A stretch of 64,000 nucleotides of DNA from Macromonas nakdongensis (lineage in GTDB: Bacteria; Pseudomonadota; Gammaproteobacteria; Burkholderiales; Burkholderiaceae_C). The notes under the pieces were generated by a model, which worked only from the letters and a program-made list of their open reading frames with translations, had not been told where the DNA came from and did no database searches. The translations under genes and the position numbers were made by a program. Positions within the stretch are counted from its first letter, which is position 1, and the number at the start of each line of letters is the position of its first letter. Shown here piece after piece: positions 33,471-43,186 of the stretch. The stretch spans positions 1-64,000 of the forward strand of contig NZ_NWMV01000009.1 in assembly GCF_002837145.1 (NCBI RefSeq). Reading direction: 5' to 3'.

Positions 33471-35096
33471 TCACGCAATGTACTGGAAGAGCGAGAGTTT
33501 CTGGACCTGGGCGTAGGACTTGAGCGCGGCCTGGTAGGCGGTCTGGCGGTTCTGGAAATCGGAGATGGCTTTGACCATGTCCACGTCGGTCAGCTGGGAG
33601 TTCTCGGTTTCGTAGGCCAGTTGCCGGTCGGCGAACAGGCCTTCCATCGAATCGGCGCGGTTGAGCCATTCGCCCAGGCGGCCGCGGGCGGCCAGCATGC
33701 GGTCGAGCCCGGCGTCGGTTTCCTGCAGGGCGCGGGACAACTCCTGTGTCAGCTGGGCGTTCTGGTTGGCGCCGCCGTAACGCAGGGCGTCGATGGTGTT
33801 CTGGATGGTCTGGAAGTACTCGCCCGGTTCGTTGACCACCGGCGACAGCGTGAGTTTGTCACCGGCGGCGGGGCTGCCTTGCAGTTCGAGGCGGACACCG
33901 CCGAACGACAGGGTCTTGCTGTTGGTGAAGCTGTAGACGTCGGTGCTGGGCGGCACCGGCACGGCCGGTGCGTCGAGCACCAGGTTGGCGCCGTAGGCCG
34001 CATCGCCGGCCGCGGTGTCTGCCAGCACCTGGCGCACGCGGAAGGTGTCGGCGGTGAGGAATTCGACTTCGTACCCGAGGCCGCCGGTGTCGAAACCGGC
34101 TGGCAGGGTGTCGCCGCTGAACGCGCCGAGCGAGGCACGCAGCGCGCCCGCATTCCCGGTTTCGGCGGTGGTGGCGTAGTCGGTGAAGGTGCCGGTGCCG
34201 TCGAACTGCGGCGTCAGGTGGAGGCTGTCGCCGGCCTGGGCCACGCCCTGCAGGTCGAAGGCAATGGTGTCGGTGCCTGCCGTGACGAAGCTGACGCTGG
34301 TGGTGGTGGGGTCGTACACCGAGGTCGGTCCGACGACCGCATCGGTGTCCATGTTCACCACGCGGTAGCTCAGTTGCCCACTGTTCGCCGGGTCTTTGAA
34401 AAAGTCCACCCGGTAGCTGACGCCGGGGGCCGCGGCCGGGGGGGCCGTGTCCGTCACCGCCCCGTTGACGACGGCCGCATTGCCCTGGTTGGCCGCGTCC
34501 AGACCCACGGTGAAGACGCCATTGCCCTGGGGTACGTTCATCCACACCATGCTGCCGTCGATGGCGTGCGGCAGCGACGATTCGGTCGGCAGGTACTGGC
34601 CGGGCTGGCCGTCAAAGCGCACGCCGGCGTCGGGACCGTACACGTCGACAAACGGCTGGGAGCTGCCCCCCAGACCGCCGAACAGGGTCAGGCCCGTGGT
34701 GTCGGCCCGGTTGGCCACGTTGAGCATCTGGTCGCGCAGGCCTTCGAGCTGCTTGGCCAGGTCTTCGCGCTCGCGGTTGCTCAGGGCCGGGTTGCCGGCC
34801 TGCACCATGAGTTCGCGGATCGAGTGCACCAGATCGGTCGCCTCCCCCAGGGCACTTTCGGCCTGGGTCAGGGCGGTGCGCGAGGCCTCCAGCGCACGCT
34901 GGTCGGCCTCGACCCGCGCCATGCGGTTGCGCGCCCGCTCCGACAGCGTGGCCGCGACCGCGTCGTCGCTGGCGCGGATGACGCGTTTGCCGGTGGACAA
35001 CTGCTCCTGCGACGTGGCCAGGTCGGCGTTGCGCTTGGCGATGTTGTTCATCGTCACGTCGTAGGTGTTGGCGGTGGAGACGCGGAATATGCTCAT
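33471..35096 (-). CDS. flgL: Flagellar hook-associated protein 3
   Basis: Junction protein between hook and filament, secreted by the flagellar export gate. The N-terminus MSIFRVSTANTYDVTMNNIAKRN and the flagellin-like D0 heptads, then the C-terminal LTDVDMVKAISDFQNRQTAYQAALKSYAQVQKLSLFQYI tail (given here in part) are conserved. At 541 residues it is far longer than the E. coli protein of 317, through a large variable D2-type middle (about 170-450), common in Burkholderiales. Follows flgK by 35 bp. Confidence 0.95.
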   Translation of the reverse strand: MSIFRVSTANTYDVTMNNIAKRNADLATSQEQLSTGKRVIRASDDAVAATLSERARNRMARVEADQRALEASRTALTQAESALGEATDLVHSIRELMVQAGNPALSNREREDLAKQLEGLRDQMLNVANRADTTGLTLFGGLGGSSQPFVDVYGPDAGVRFDGQPGQYLPTESSLPHAIDGSMVWMNVPQGNGVFTVGLDAANQGNAAVVNGAVTDTAPPAAAPGVSYRVDFFKDPANSGQLSYRVVNMDTDAVVGPTSVYDPTTTSVSFVTAGTDTIAFDLQGVAQAGDSLHLTPQFDGTGTFTDYATTAETGNAGALRASLGAFSGDTLPAGFDTGGLGYEVEFLTADTFRVRQVLADTAAGDAAYGANLVLDAPAVPVPPSTDVYSFTNSKTLSFGGVRLELQGSPAAGDKLTLSPVVNEPGEYFQTIQNTIDALRYGGANQNAQLTQELSRALQETDAGLDRMLAARGRLGEWLNRADSMEGLFADRQLAYETENSQLTDVDMVKAISDFQNRQTAYQAALKSYAQVQKLSLFQYIA

Positions 35097-35131
35097 GGGA
35101 AGCTCCTTGGGCGCGGGGTCGACCGGTCACA

Positions 35132-37210
35132 TCAGCCGAAGCTGTTGATCAGGGTGTCGAACGTGCCTTGCACCGTCTGCAGGTATTTGGCGGCCGCCTG
35201 GTAGGACTGCTGGTATTGCAGCATGCGGGCGGCCTCTTCGTCCAGGTTGACGCCGGCCACGTTGGCGCGGGCGGTTTCGGCCGAGACCGCCTTGGTTTCG
35301 GAGAATTCGGCCGCGAACTTGGCCGCCTGCACGCGCGCGGCCACCTCGGAAAACACGCTCACGTAGCCGTCGCTCAGGGCGATGCCTTCGAACGTGGGCA
35401 CGTCGCGCAAGGTCAGCATGGCCTGGGCGTTGCCGGCGTTCTGGCGCATGTCGTCGCCCGGACCGGGGGGCAGCATGGTGATGGTGTCACCGTCCGCCGG
35501 GGCGCCGCGCAGGGTCACCGAGTAATCGATGGTGTAGACGTTGCCGGCGCCGTCGTTGATGCTGATCTTTGCCGTCAGCGGCTGGCCGGGCGAATAGGTC
35601 AGCGTGCTGGGGCTAACGGTAGCCGTCGCCGGGGCAATCGGCGTGGGCGTCGTCGCCAGGTTGAACTGGCCGGTGGTGTCGTCGTAAGTCAGCTCCAGCG
35701 TGGGGCGTGTGGCCGGCATGCTGCCGCTGACCAGGTCGAAGCCGACCACGCTGAAGGTCTCCACCCCCAGGCCGCTGCCGGCCTGCAGATCGGGGCGGAC
35801 CATGACCGCCGAGGCCGCGGCCAGCTGCTCGGGCCGGCTGATGGCCACGCCGATGTTGCGGCTGGCATCGGCAAAAGGCTTGATCAGGTAGCGGTCGCCG
35901 CTGGCCAGCGCCGGACTGGCCGCCAGCGAAAAGCCCAGGCCGTCGAGGCTGGTGCCGCTGCCGAACACCAGCTGGTTGTTGTTGGCCGTGTCCACGGTGA
36001 ACGCAAACGCCTTGCCGTCGGACAGGCGCACCATGGAACCGGTGGGCGGCACGGCCGCGGCATCGGTGATGCGCACCTCGTAGTTGGAGGCGATGAAGGC
36101 ACTCGGATCTTCTACCGTGGCCGTCAGCGCCGGGGCACTGGTGCGCGAGGGAATGGCGCTGAACGACACGTCGATGCCGTCCATGGACAGGTAGCCCCCG
36201 GCCAGACTGAACAGCGGGTTGTCGGGCTGCATGTCGCCATTGAGGTTCAGGCCCAGCGCGTGCTGCTCGTTCATCTGCACCGCGGTGCCCAGGGCCATGC
36301 GGCCCAGCAGGTTGGTGGCGTCGTTCAGCTCGTTGTTGATGAAGCGCACCAGGCCGTTCAGTTCACCGCCACGCAACAGGTCCTGCGAGATGGAGTAGGG
36401 CTGGCCGTCGCGGTCCAGCGCGATGCCAATCTGCTTGGGGTCCAGCGGTGCGTCGGTCGGCGGCGGATCGAGCGTGTCGGAGCGCGCCAGCTTGAAGGCC
36501 TCGCCCCCCAGCACCAGGGGCAGGCTGCCGCCGACGAACACCGTCATGGCGCCGCTGTCCGACACCACCGCGGTGGTCTGGATGTGGGTGTTGAGCTGGC
36601 GCAGCAGCTGATCGCGCTGGTCCAGCAGTTCGTTGGGCACGGCGGTGGCGCTCTGCCCTTCGACGATGCGCACGTTCAAGGCAGCGATCTGCTTGGCCAG
36701 CTCGTTGATGCTGGTCATGGTCGCGTCCACCTGCTGGCGCGCCGACACCCACAGTTCGTCCAGCGTCTTGGTGATGCTGTTGAGCTGCTGGGTGAAGTCC
36801 TCGGTGCGGCTGAGCACCACGGTGCGCGCGGTCAGGTCGGTGGGGGAAGACGACACGTCCACCCAGGCGTTGAGCGCGTCGTTGAGCGCTGCGCCCAGAC
36901 CCGACTCGCCCATGGGAAACAGGTCCTCCACCTGCTGCAGGCGCTGGTAGAGCACCGCCTCGGACGAGGCGACCGACTGCGTCAGCTGCGCCTCGCGCGC
37001 CAGCAGCTGGTCGTAAATGCGGGTGACGCTCTCCAGCTCCACCCCCTTGCCGAAGTAGCTGCCCCCCAGGCGCTGGCCGGCGACGCTGTTGAACGACACC
37101 ACCTGGCGCGAATAGCCTTCGGTGTTGACGTTGGCGATGTTGTTGCCCACCACCTGTAAGGCGGACAGGTTGGTGGTGAGGGCGCGGGTGGCGATGTTGA
37201 GGCTGCTCAT
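35132..37210 (-). CDS. flgK: Flagellar hook-associated protein 1
   Basis: First hook-filament junction protein, 692 residues against 547 in E. coli, the extra being in the middle variable domain. N-terminal SSLNIATRALTTNLSALQVVGNNIANVNTEGYSRQV and C-terminal VNLDEEAARMLQYQQSYQAAAKYLQTVQ (in part) are the D0 heptads and the flg_bbr motif. ATG at 37210. Transcribed between flgJ and flgL; spacing is 18 and 35 bp. Confidence 0.96.
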   Translation of the reverse strand: MSSLNIATRALTTNLSALQVVGNNIANVNTEGYSRQVVSFNSVAGQRLGGSYFGKGVELESVTRIYDQLLAREAQLTQSVASSEAVLYQRLQQVEDLFPMGESGLGAALNDALNAWVDVSSSPTDLTARTVVLSRTEDFTQQLNSITKTLDELWVSARQQVDATMTSINELAKQIAALNVRIVEGQSATAVPNELLDQRDQLLRQLNTHIQTTAVVSDSGAMTVFVGGSLPLVLGGEAFKLARSDTLDPPPTDAPLDPKQIGIALDRDGQPYSISQDLLRGGELNGLVRFINNELNDATNLLGRMALGTAVQMNEQHALGLNLNGDMQPDNPLFSLAGGYLSMDGIDVSFSAIPSRTSAPALTATVEDPSAFIASNYEVRITDAAAVPPTGSMVRLSDGKAFAFTVDTANNNQLVFGSGTSLDGLGFSLAASPALASGDRYLIKPFADASRNIGVAISRPEQLAAASAVMVRPDLQAGSGLGVETFSVVGFDLVSGSMPATRPTLELTYDDTTGQFNLATTPTPIAPATATVSPSTLTYSPGQPLTAKISINDGAGNVYTIDYSVTLRGAPADGDTITMLPPGPGDDMRQNAGNAQAMLTLRDVPTFEGIALSDGYVSVFSEVAARVQAAKFAAEFSETKAVSAETARANVAGVNLDEEAARMLQYQQSYQAAAKYLQTVQGTFDTLINSFG

Positions 37211-37228
37211 GGCTCGGTCCTTTCAGCC

Positions 37229-38083
37229 TCAGGCCGTGGCGCGCTGCAGGCTGAGTGCGGTGTTGATGACGCGACTGAGCTTGCTCGCGTATTGCGGGTC
37301 GGTGGCGTAACCGGCGTTTTGCAACTGCTGCGCGAAGGCGCCGGAGGAATGCAGGTTGTCCATCACCTGCGCGTAGCGCGGGCTCTGGCTGATCATGCGG
37401 GCGTAGTCGCGGAAGGAGTCGGCGTAGGAGTCGTAGGCGCGGAACTTGGCCGTGACCTTGCGCGCCACGCCGTCCACGTACTCGGTGGTGGTGATCTCGG
37501 CGACCTTGCCCTTCCAGCCGGCACCGGCCTTGATGCCGAACAGGTTGTGGGCGTTACCGCCATCGGCAGCGCGGATCTCGCTGCGGCCCCAGCCGGTTTC
37601 GTGTGCGGCCTGGCCGATCATGAACGCCGCCGGGATGCCGGTTTCGCGCGACACCGCCAGCGCCGCCTGGCTGTGCTGCGCCACAAAGCCAGCTTGCGTC
37701 GGGGTGGCCTGCGACACCTGGGCAACGCCGGCACGGGGGGCCGCGCCGGCCGCGTCAGGGCGGGTCGATGTGGTCTGCTGCGACAGCTGGCGCTCGATCA
37801 TCTCGCCCAGGCCGCCGGGCATGCCGGTCATCAACTGCGACCATTGCTGGTCCAGCAGGTCGGTGCCCAGGCCGGTGGCCTCGTTGTCCATCAGGCCGCT
37901 TTTCATGGAGGCGTCGCGCATGCTCTTGAGCAGCTCCTGCATGAACAGCGATTCGAACTGCTTGGCGGTTTCCTTCAGCGCGGCGCGGCTGTCCTTGCCG
38001 GCCAGGGCGTTGAGCGAATTGAGCGAAGTGGCATCGGCAGCCAGCCCGCGCTGGCTGGCAAAGCCCACAGTGGATATGGCCAT
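37229..38083 (-). CDS. flgJ: Flagellar rod assembly protein / peptidoglycan hydrolase
   Basis: A 284-residue dual-domain FlgJ. The N-terminal rod-capping part (KQFESLFMQELLKSMRDASMKSG) and the C-terminal glucosaminidase domain that opens the wall for the rod (GIPAAFMIGQAAHETGWGRSEIR with catalytic Glu in HETGWG, and NLFGIKAGAGWKGK) are both present. Short beta versions lack the hydrolase; this one does not. The frame starts with ATG at 38083, two bases before the flgI stop. Confidence 0.96.
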   Translation of the reverse strand: MAISTVGFASQRGLAADATSLNSLNALAGKDSRAALKETAKQFESLFMQELLKSMRDASMKSGLMDNEATGLGTDLLDQQWSQLMTGMPGGLGEMIERQLSQQTTSTRPDAAGAAPRAGVAQVSQATPTQAGFVAQHSQAALAVSRETGIPAAFMIGQAAHETGWGRSEIRAADGGNAHNLFGIKAGAGWKGKVAEITTTEYVDGVARKVTAKFRAYDSYADSFRDYARMISQSPRYAQVMDNLHSSGAFAQQLQNAGYATDPQYASKLSRVINTALSLQRATA

Positions 38084-38084
38084 G

Positions 38085-39218
38085 TCAGATCACCTCCAAC
38101 TCCGCGTTGAGCGAACCGGCCGCCTTCAGCGCCTGAAGGATGGCCACCAGGTCCTGCGGCGTCACGCCCAGGGCGTTGAGGGCACGCACCACGTCGCCCA
38201 GCTGGGGCGAGGCCTCCACCTGCATCAGCTTGCCGCCGTCCTGCGCCACCTGGATGTTGGCCTTCTCCGTGACCACGGTCTGTGCGGTGCTGGGCGCGAA
38301 CGAATTGGGCTGGCTGACCTGCGGGGTCGAGCTGATGCTGACCGACAGGTTGCCGTGCGCCACCGCGCTGGCCTTGAGCGATACCGACTGGTTCATCACC
38401 ACCGAACCGGTGCGTGCGTTCACCACCACCCGCGCCACCGCGTTGGGAATCTCCAGCGGCAACTCCTCCAGGTCGGCCACGAAGGCGACGCGCTCGTCGG
38501 GGCTGGGCGGCGCGCTCACGCGCACCGTGCGCCCGTCCATGGCCCGGGCCACGCCCGCGCCCTTGGCGGCGTTGATCGACGCGGCCACGCGGCGCGCGGT
38601 CTGGAAATCGTTGGCGTTGAGCGTCAGGTCGATCGACTCGCCGCTGAGGAAGGGCGTGGGCACGCTGCGTTCCACCTGGCCGCCGGCGGGAATGCGCCCG
38701 GCGCTCAGGTGGTTCACCGTGACCGAACTGCCCCCAGCCGAAGCCCCCGCGCCGCCCACCAGCAGGTTGCCCTGGGCCAGCGCGTAGATCTGCCCGTCCA
38801 CCCCGCGCAAGGGCGTGGTGATGAGGGTGCCGCCGCGCAGCGATTTGGCGTTGCCCGCCGACGACACGGTCACGTCGATGGCCTGCCCCGGGCGGGCAAA
38901 AGCCGGCAGTTGCGCCGTCACCAGCACCGCCGCCACGTTTTTGGGCTGGGCCACCACGCCGGCCGGCAGGACGATGCCCATCTGCTGCAGGTAATTGGCC
39001 AGGCTCTGGCTGGTGTAGGGCATCTGCGAGGATTGGTCGCCGGTGCCGTCCAGTCCCACCACCAGCCCGTAACCGGTCAACTGGTTGCTGCGCACGCCCT
39101 GCACCGCCGCCACGTCCTTGATGCGCGCGGCCTGCGCCGGCGTGCTCAGCCAGCCGCCCAGGCCCACCAGGAGGGCCAGCGCCAGGCATCGAGAAGGGGT
39201 CAAAGCAAATCGGTTCAT
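38085..39218 (-). CDS. flgI: Flagellar P-ring protein
   Basis: Periplasmic ring around the rod, 377 residues. The signal peptide MNRFALTPSRCLALALLVGLGG... ends at AQAA-RIKDVAAVQGVRSNQLTGYGLVVGL, the highly conserved FlgI start. VVGLDGTGDQSSQMPYTSQSL and the closing LNALGVTPQDLVAILQALKAAGSLNAELEVI (in part) are standard. Separated by one base from flgJ and by 72 bp from flgH. Confidence 0.97.
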   Translation of the reverse strand: MNRFALTPSRCLALALLVGLGGWLSTPAQAARIKDVAAVQGVRSNQLTGYGLVVGLDGTGDQSSQMPYTSQSLANYLQQMGIVLPAGVVAQPKNVAAVLVTAQLPAFARPGQAIDVTVSSAGNAKSLRGGTLITTPLRGVDGQIYALAQGNLLVGGAGASAGGSSVTVNHLSAGRIPAGGQVERSVPTPFLSGESIDLTLNANDFQTARRVAASINAAKGAGVARAMDGRTVRVSAPPSPDERVAFVADLEELPLEIPNAVARVVVNARTGSVVMNQSVSLKASAVAHGNLSVSISSTPQVSQPNSFAPSTAQTVVTEKANIQVAQDGGKLMQVEASPQLGDVVRALNALGVTPQDLVAILQALKAAGSLNAELEVI

Positions 39219-39290
39219 GGGGGTCCTTTCCGGCGGCCGGGCCCCAAGCCCATCACCGCACGTACCGCATGAACCGATTGTCGAAAAACT

Positions 39291-40001
39291 TTAGAACGGC
39301 AAAAGCGTCAAAAAGAAGCGGGAAAGCCAGCCAAATGTCTGCGCATCGTTCTGCGCCCCACGCCCGCGCGAGAGCACGCGCACGTTGGCCACCTGGGTGG
39401 ACTGCACCGTGTTGCCCGGACGGATAGTGCGCGGGTCCACCGTGCCCGAGAACTGCAGCACGTCCACATTCTGGTTCACGCCGATCTGTTTTTCGCCAAT
39501 GACGACCAGGTGCCCGTTGGGCAGCACATCGGTGACAGTGGCAGTGATGTTGCCGGTGAAGGTGTTGGTCGCCTCGGTGGCGCCGTCGCCATTGAAGGTG
39601 TTGCTCGACGCGGCCCCGGCCGTGAGCTTGCCCAGGGTGCTCGCATTCAGGAACGGGAAGGCGCTGACGCTGCCGCCCAGCTCGGACTCGCGGTTGACCG
39701 TGGACGAGGACTGCTGCGAGGCCGTCAGCCGTTCGGCGATCTGCACCGTCAGCGTGTCGCCCACCAGGCGGGCGCGGTGGTCCTCGAAGCCCGGGCGGTA
39801 GCTGCTGGCGGCGAACAGGCTGCCCGTGGCCGGCCCCGGCTCGGTCGCCTGGGCCTGCGGGTAGACCAACTTGTCGGGGGCCTTGGCCAGGTCGACGTCG
39901 GGAATTTGCGAGAGCGAGGCGCAACCGGTCGCCGCGCAGGCGGCCAGGCCGAGCAGGGTCCAGGCCGCCGCGCGGCGCCACGGGTGGTGGGGGGTGTGCA
40001 T
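39291..40001 (-). CDS. flgH: Flagellar L-ring lipoprotein
   Basis: Outer-membrane ring lipoprotein of 236 residues. The N-terminus has a lipobox-bearing signal (LLGLAACAATGCASL; the Cys of LAAC or of TGC is lipidated) followed by the family body: LVGDTLTVQIAERLTASQQSSS, VIGEKQIGVNQ and FSGTVDPRTI. The ATG at 40001 is used rather than an upstream one because it starts the signal peptide. flgG lies upstream with 41 bp between. Confidence 0.95.
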   Translation of the reverse strand: MHTPHHPWRRAAAWTLLGLAACAATGCASLSQIPDVDLAKAPDKLVYPQAQATEPGPATGSLFAASSYRPGFEDHRARLVGDTLTVQIAERLTASQQSSSTVNRESELGGSVSAFPFLNASTLGKLTAGAASSNTFNGDGATEATNTFTGNITATVTDVLPNGHLVVIGEKQIGVNQNVDVLQFSGTVDPRTIRPGNTVQSTQVANVRVLSRGRGAQNDAQTFGWLSRFFLTLLPF

Positions 40002-40042
40002 GTCGTCAGCTCCAGCGGGCAAGGCGTGGGGTCATCCAGGGC

Positions 40043-40831
40043 TCAGAGCTGGCCCAGGCGTTGCAGCATCTGGTCCGAGGTCTGGATCGCCTTGGAATTC
40101 ATCTCGTAGGCCCGCTGGGTCTGGATCATGGTCACCAGTTCCTGCACCACGTTCACGTTCGACGATTCCAGGTACCCCTGCAGCACCTCGCCCAGGCCCT
40201 CGGCACCGGGCTCGCCGGTGGTCGGGGCACCCGAGGCCACGGTTTCGGTGTAAAGGTTCTGCCCGCGCGGCTCCAGGCCGGCCGGGTTGATGAAGTTGGC
40301 CAGCTCGATCGAACCGATCTGCTGCGGCGTCGGGTTGTTGCCGATGACGGCGGTGGCCACCCCGTCCTTGCCGATGGTGACGCTGCGCGCGCCCTCGGGC
40401 ACGGTGACGCCGCCCAGCACCCGCAGACCGTTGTTGGTCACCATCTGCCCCTGGGCGTTGATCTTGAAGGTGCCGTCGCGGGTGTAGGCGGTGCTGCCGT
40501 CGGCCATTTCCACCTGGAAAAAGCCGTTGCCGTTGATCGCCACGTCGAAGCCGTTCTGGCTTTCCTGCAAACTGCCCTGGGTGTAGGTGCGGGCCGTGCC
40601 CACGGTGCGCACCCCCAGCCCCAGGTGCAAGCCCGTGGGCAGTTCGTTCTGCTGCGTGGCGTTGCCGCCGGCCTGGCGCAGGTTCTGGTAAATCAGGTCC
40701 TCGAACAGCGCGGTGCCGCGCTTGAAACCGGCCGTGGACACGTTCGCCAGGTTGTGCGAAATCACGTCCATCTGGGTTTGCTGTGCCTGCATGCCGGTGG
40801 CGGAAATGCCCAGCGAATTGACGAGTGCCAT
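40043..40831 (-). CDS. flgG: Flagellar distal rod protein
   Basis: Distal rod subunit, 262 residues, the normal length. N-terminal LGISATGMQAQQTQMDVISHNLANVSTAGFKRG is the rod/hook D0 signature; the C-terminal NVNVVQELVTMIQTQRAYEMNSKAIQTSDQMLQ is nearly invariant in FlgG. The extra rod insertion with QNLRQAGGNATQQNELPTG distinguishes it from FlgE. Fourth gene from the end of the leftward operon. Confidence 0.97.
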   Translation of the reverse strand: MALVNSLGISATGMQAQQTQMDVISHNLANVSTAGFKRGTALFEDLIYQNLRQAGGNATQQNELPTGLHLGLGVRTVGTARTYTQGSLQESQNGFDVAINGNGFFQVEMADGSTAYTRDGTFKINAQGQMVTNNGLRVLGGVTVPEGARSVTIGKDGVATAVIGNNPTPQQIGSIELANFINPAGLEPRGQNLYTETVASGAPTTGEPGAEGLGEVLQGYLESSNVNVVQELVTMIQTQRAYEMNSKAIQTSDQMLQRLGQL

Positions 40832-40870
40832 GGTGTTACTCCTGTCTTATCGGGTTGATGCTAGTGGGCC

Positions 40871-41611
40871 TCAACCGTTCATGCTCAGCAGTTGACTGGC
40901 ACTTTGGTCGTTCTTTTCGGCGTTTTGCAGCATCTTCATCTGCACCTCGAACTGGCGCGCCACGCTGATCATGCCCACCATGGCCTCCACCGCGTTCACG
41001 TTCGAGCCTTCCAGCACGCCGTCGGCCAGCCGGGCGCTTTCGTCCTGCGGCAAGGGGTTGCCGCCGCCGGCACGGAACAGGCCGTCGTCGCCGCGTTGCA
41101 GGCGATCGGTGGCGTTGGGCGTCACCAGTTTGAGCTGGCCCAGCTGCTCTTTTTCCTGGCCCGGCACCTGGCCGGTCACGGTGCCGTCCGAACCGATGCT
41201 GACGCGTGCGCCCTGCGGCACGGTGATCGGGGCGCCGCCATTGCCCAGCATCGGCAGGCCGGAATGGCCCACCAGCTCGCCCGTGGACGACACCTGCAAG
41301 GCGCCGGCACGGGTGTAGGCCTCGGTGCCGTCCAGCCCCTGGATGGCGAAGTAAGCATTGCCCTGCGCCGCCACGTCCAGGTTGCGGCCGGTCGCCGTCA
41401 TGGTGCCGGGCGCCTCCAGGTGGCCGGCGGTGGCCTCCAGGGCGTGCACCCGGGTGGTGGCACCGTCGCCGCGCAAAGGCACATCGCGGAAGGTGGCCAA
41501 CTGCGCCCGGAAACCGTTGGTGTTGACGTTGGCCAGGTTTTGCGACAGCAACTGCTGCCGGTGCATCGCGGCGGATGCGCCGGTCAGGGCGGTGTAGATC
41601 AGGCGGTCCAT
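40871..41611 (-). CDS. flgF: Flagellar proximal rod protein FlgF
   Basis: Proximal rod subunit of 246 residues. The N-terminus MDRLIYTALTGASAAMHRQQLLSQNLANVNTNGFRAQL (in part) and end EGSNVNAVEAMVGMISVARQFEVQMKMLQN match FlgF; the D-x-N turns of the middle are the usual ones. The Arg-rich start distinguishes it from FlgG. Separated by 39 bp from flgG and by 46 bp from flgE. Confidence 0.96.
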   Translation of the reverse strand: MDRLIYTALTGASAAMHRQQLLSQNLANVNTNGFRAQLATFRDVPLRGDGATTRVHALEATAGHLEAPGTMTATGRNLDVAAQGNAYFAIQGLDGTEAYTRAGALQVSSTGELVGHSGLPMLGNGGAPITVPQGARVSIGSDGTVTGQVPGQEKEQLGQLKLVTPNATDRLQRGDDGLFRAGGGNPLPQDESARLADGVLEGSNVNAVEAMVGMISVARQFEVQMKMLQNAEKNDQSASQLLSMNG

Positions 41612-41657
41612 GGCTCAACCTCGCGGCAAAGGGGTGTCCGGGCTCAGGCTGCGCCGA

Positions 41658-43142
41658 TCAGCGCAGGTTCACCAGGGTCTGCAGGACCTGGTCCTGCGTC
41701 TTGATGGTCTGGGCGTTGGCCTGGTAGGTGCGCTGCGCGGTGATCATGTTCACCAGTTCCTGCGTCAGCTCCACGTTGGACTCTTCCAGCGCGCCCGAAC
41801 GCAGCGAACCCAGGTTGCCCGCTCCCGGCGGCGACAGCGCCGGCTCGCCCGACGCCGCGGTCTCCACCCAGTAGCCGCCGTTGATCGGCGCCAGCCCGCC
41901 GACGTTGCGGAAGTTGGCCAGGTAGATCTGGTCCTCCGGATCCACGATCGTTTCGCCGTTGGAGTAGCGGGCCGAGATGTTGCCATCGGACTCCACTTCG
42001 ATACCGACCAGATCGCCCTTGGCCCGGCCGTCCTGCTCCACCGAGGTGACGTTGAACTCGCCCGCGAACTGAGTGGCGTTGAGCAGGTCCAGTTCGACGT
42101 TGAAGGCACTGGTAGCCTCGGTCGGCACGCGCACCCCGCTGATGGTCAGGTTGGGCGGCGGGTTGCTGGCGCTGAAGCCGGTGCTGGTGTCGGCCGGATC
42201 GAAATCGGCCGCCGCACGGGTGGCCAGGATCTTGCCGCGCTCGTCGAACTGCACGCTGCCCACGTAGTTGGTGGCCACCACCGTGTCCGGGCCGGTGACG
42301 GCGGTGTAGGTGGCCGGCGTCGCGGTCGCACCAGCGGTCAAGGTCGCTTGGGAATAAAAGGTGCCGTCGGCCCCCACATACATGGGCGCCGTCACATCGG
42401 GAGTGGGAGGTGTAGCCGTGGGATCACCCGGGGTCACCACCTCCGAAAATCCGGCCGGTACGATTGGGTTGCCATTGGCGTCGGTGTAGTAGGTGCTGCC
42501 GCTCGGGATCTCGGTCGGGTAGCTGGCAAACACATCCCAGGTGTTGGCGGCGGTCTTGCGGTAGTAGGTGTCCACGTTGATGGACGCGCCCTGGCTGTCA
42601 AAGATCTGCGCGGTGGTGCCGTAGGTGGTCAGGGGCACGGGCACGTCCAGGCTCGGGTCGTTCCACACCGGCGCCCGGGTGTCCAGGTTCAGTTCCAGCG
42701 CGATGTTGGTGGACTGCTCGCCGGAAATGCCGGCGTTGGTCGGCAACACGATCGGCACCCCCAGCTTGTTCAGCAGCTTGGCACCGTCGTTGGTGACGAT
42801 GTTGCCCTCCGGGTTGAGCTTGAAGTTGCCGGCCCGGGTGTACCCGACGGAGCCGTTGGGCAGCTCCACCTTGAAGAAGCCGGCGCCGTTGATGGCCACG
42901 TCCAGGTCGTTGCCCGTCACGGTGATGTTGCCCTGCGTGAACTGCTGCGACACGGCCGCCACCGTGGTGCCGATGCCGAAGCCGCCACTGCCCGTGGCCG
43001 CCAGCGACGAGGCATAGGCCTCGGCGAACTCGGCGCGCGAGGACTTCATGCCGTAGGTGTTGGCGTTGGCGATGTTGTGCCCGATCACGTCCAGGTTTTT
43101 GGACGCGGCGTTCAGGCCCGAAAGTCCGGTGTTGAAGCTCAT
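41658..43142 (-). CDS. flgE: Flagellar hook protein
   Basis: Universal-joint subunit, 494 residues (about 400 in E. coli); the hook D1/D2 region is enlarged by Thr/Ala-rich insertions such as TPPTPDV near residue 250. D0 signature LNAASKNLDVIGHNIANANTYGMKSSR (in part) and ending SNVELTQELVNMITAQRTYQANAQTIKTQDQVLQTLVNL (in part) are conserved. Follows flgD by 44 bp. Length control is by FliK, not in the window. Confidence 0.97.
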   Translation of the reverse strand: MSFNTGLSGLNAASKNLDVIGHNIANANTYGMKSSRAEFAEAYASSLAATGSGGFGIGTTVAAVSQQFTQGNITVTGNDLDVAINGAGFFKVELPNGSVGYTRAGNFKLNPEGNIVTNDGAKLLNKLGVPIVLPTNAGISGEQSTNIALELNLDTRAPVWNDPSLDVPVPLTTYGTTAQIFDSQGASINVDTYYRKTAANTWDVFASYPTEIPSGSTYYTDANGNPIVPAGFSEVVTPGDPTATPPTPDVTAPMYVGADGTFYSQATLTAGATATPATYTAVTGPDTVVATNYVGSVQFDERGKILATRAAADFDPADTSTGFSASNPPPNLTISGVRVPTEATSAFNVELDLLNATQFAGEFNVTSVEQDGRAKGDLVGIEVESDGNISARYSNGETIVDPEDQIYLANFRNVGGLAPINGGYWVETAASGEPALSPPGAGNLGSLRSGALEESNVELTQELVNMITAQRTYQANAQTIKTQDQVLQTLVNLR

Positions 43143-43186
43143 GGCGATTTCCTTTCAGGAGAAATGGGGGGTGCGGCACCGCCGCG

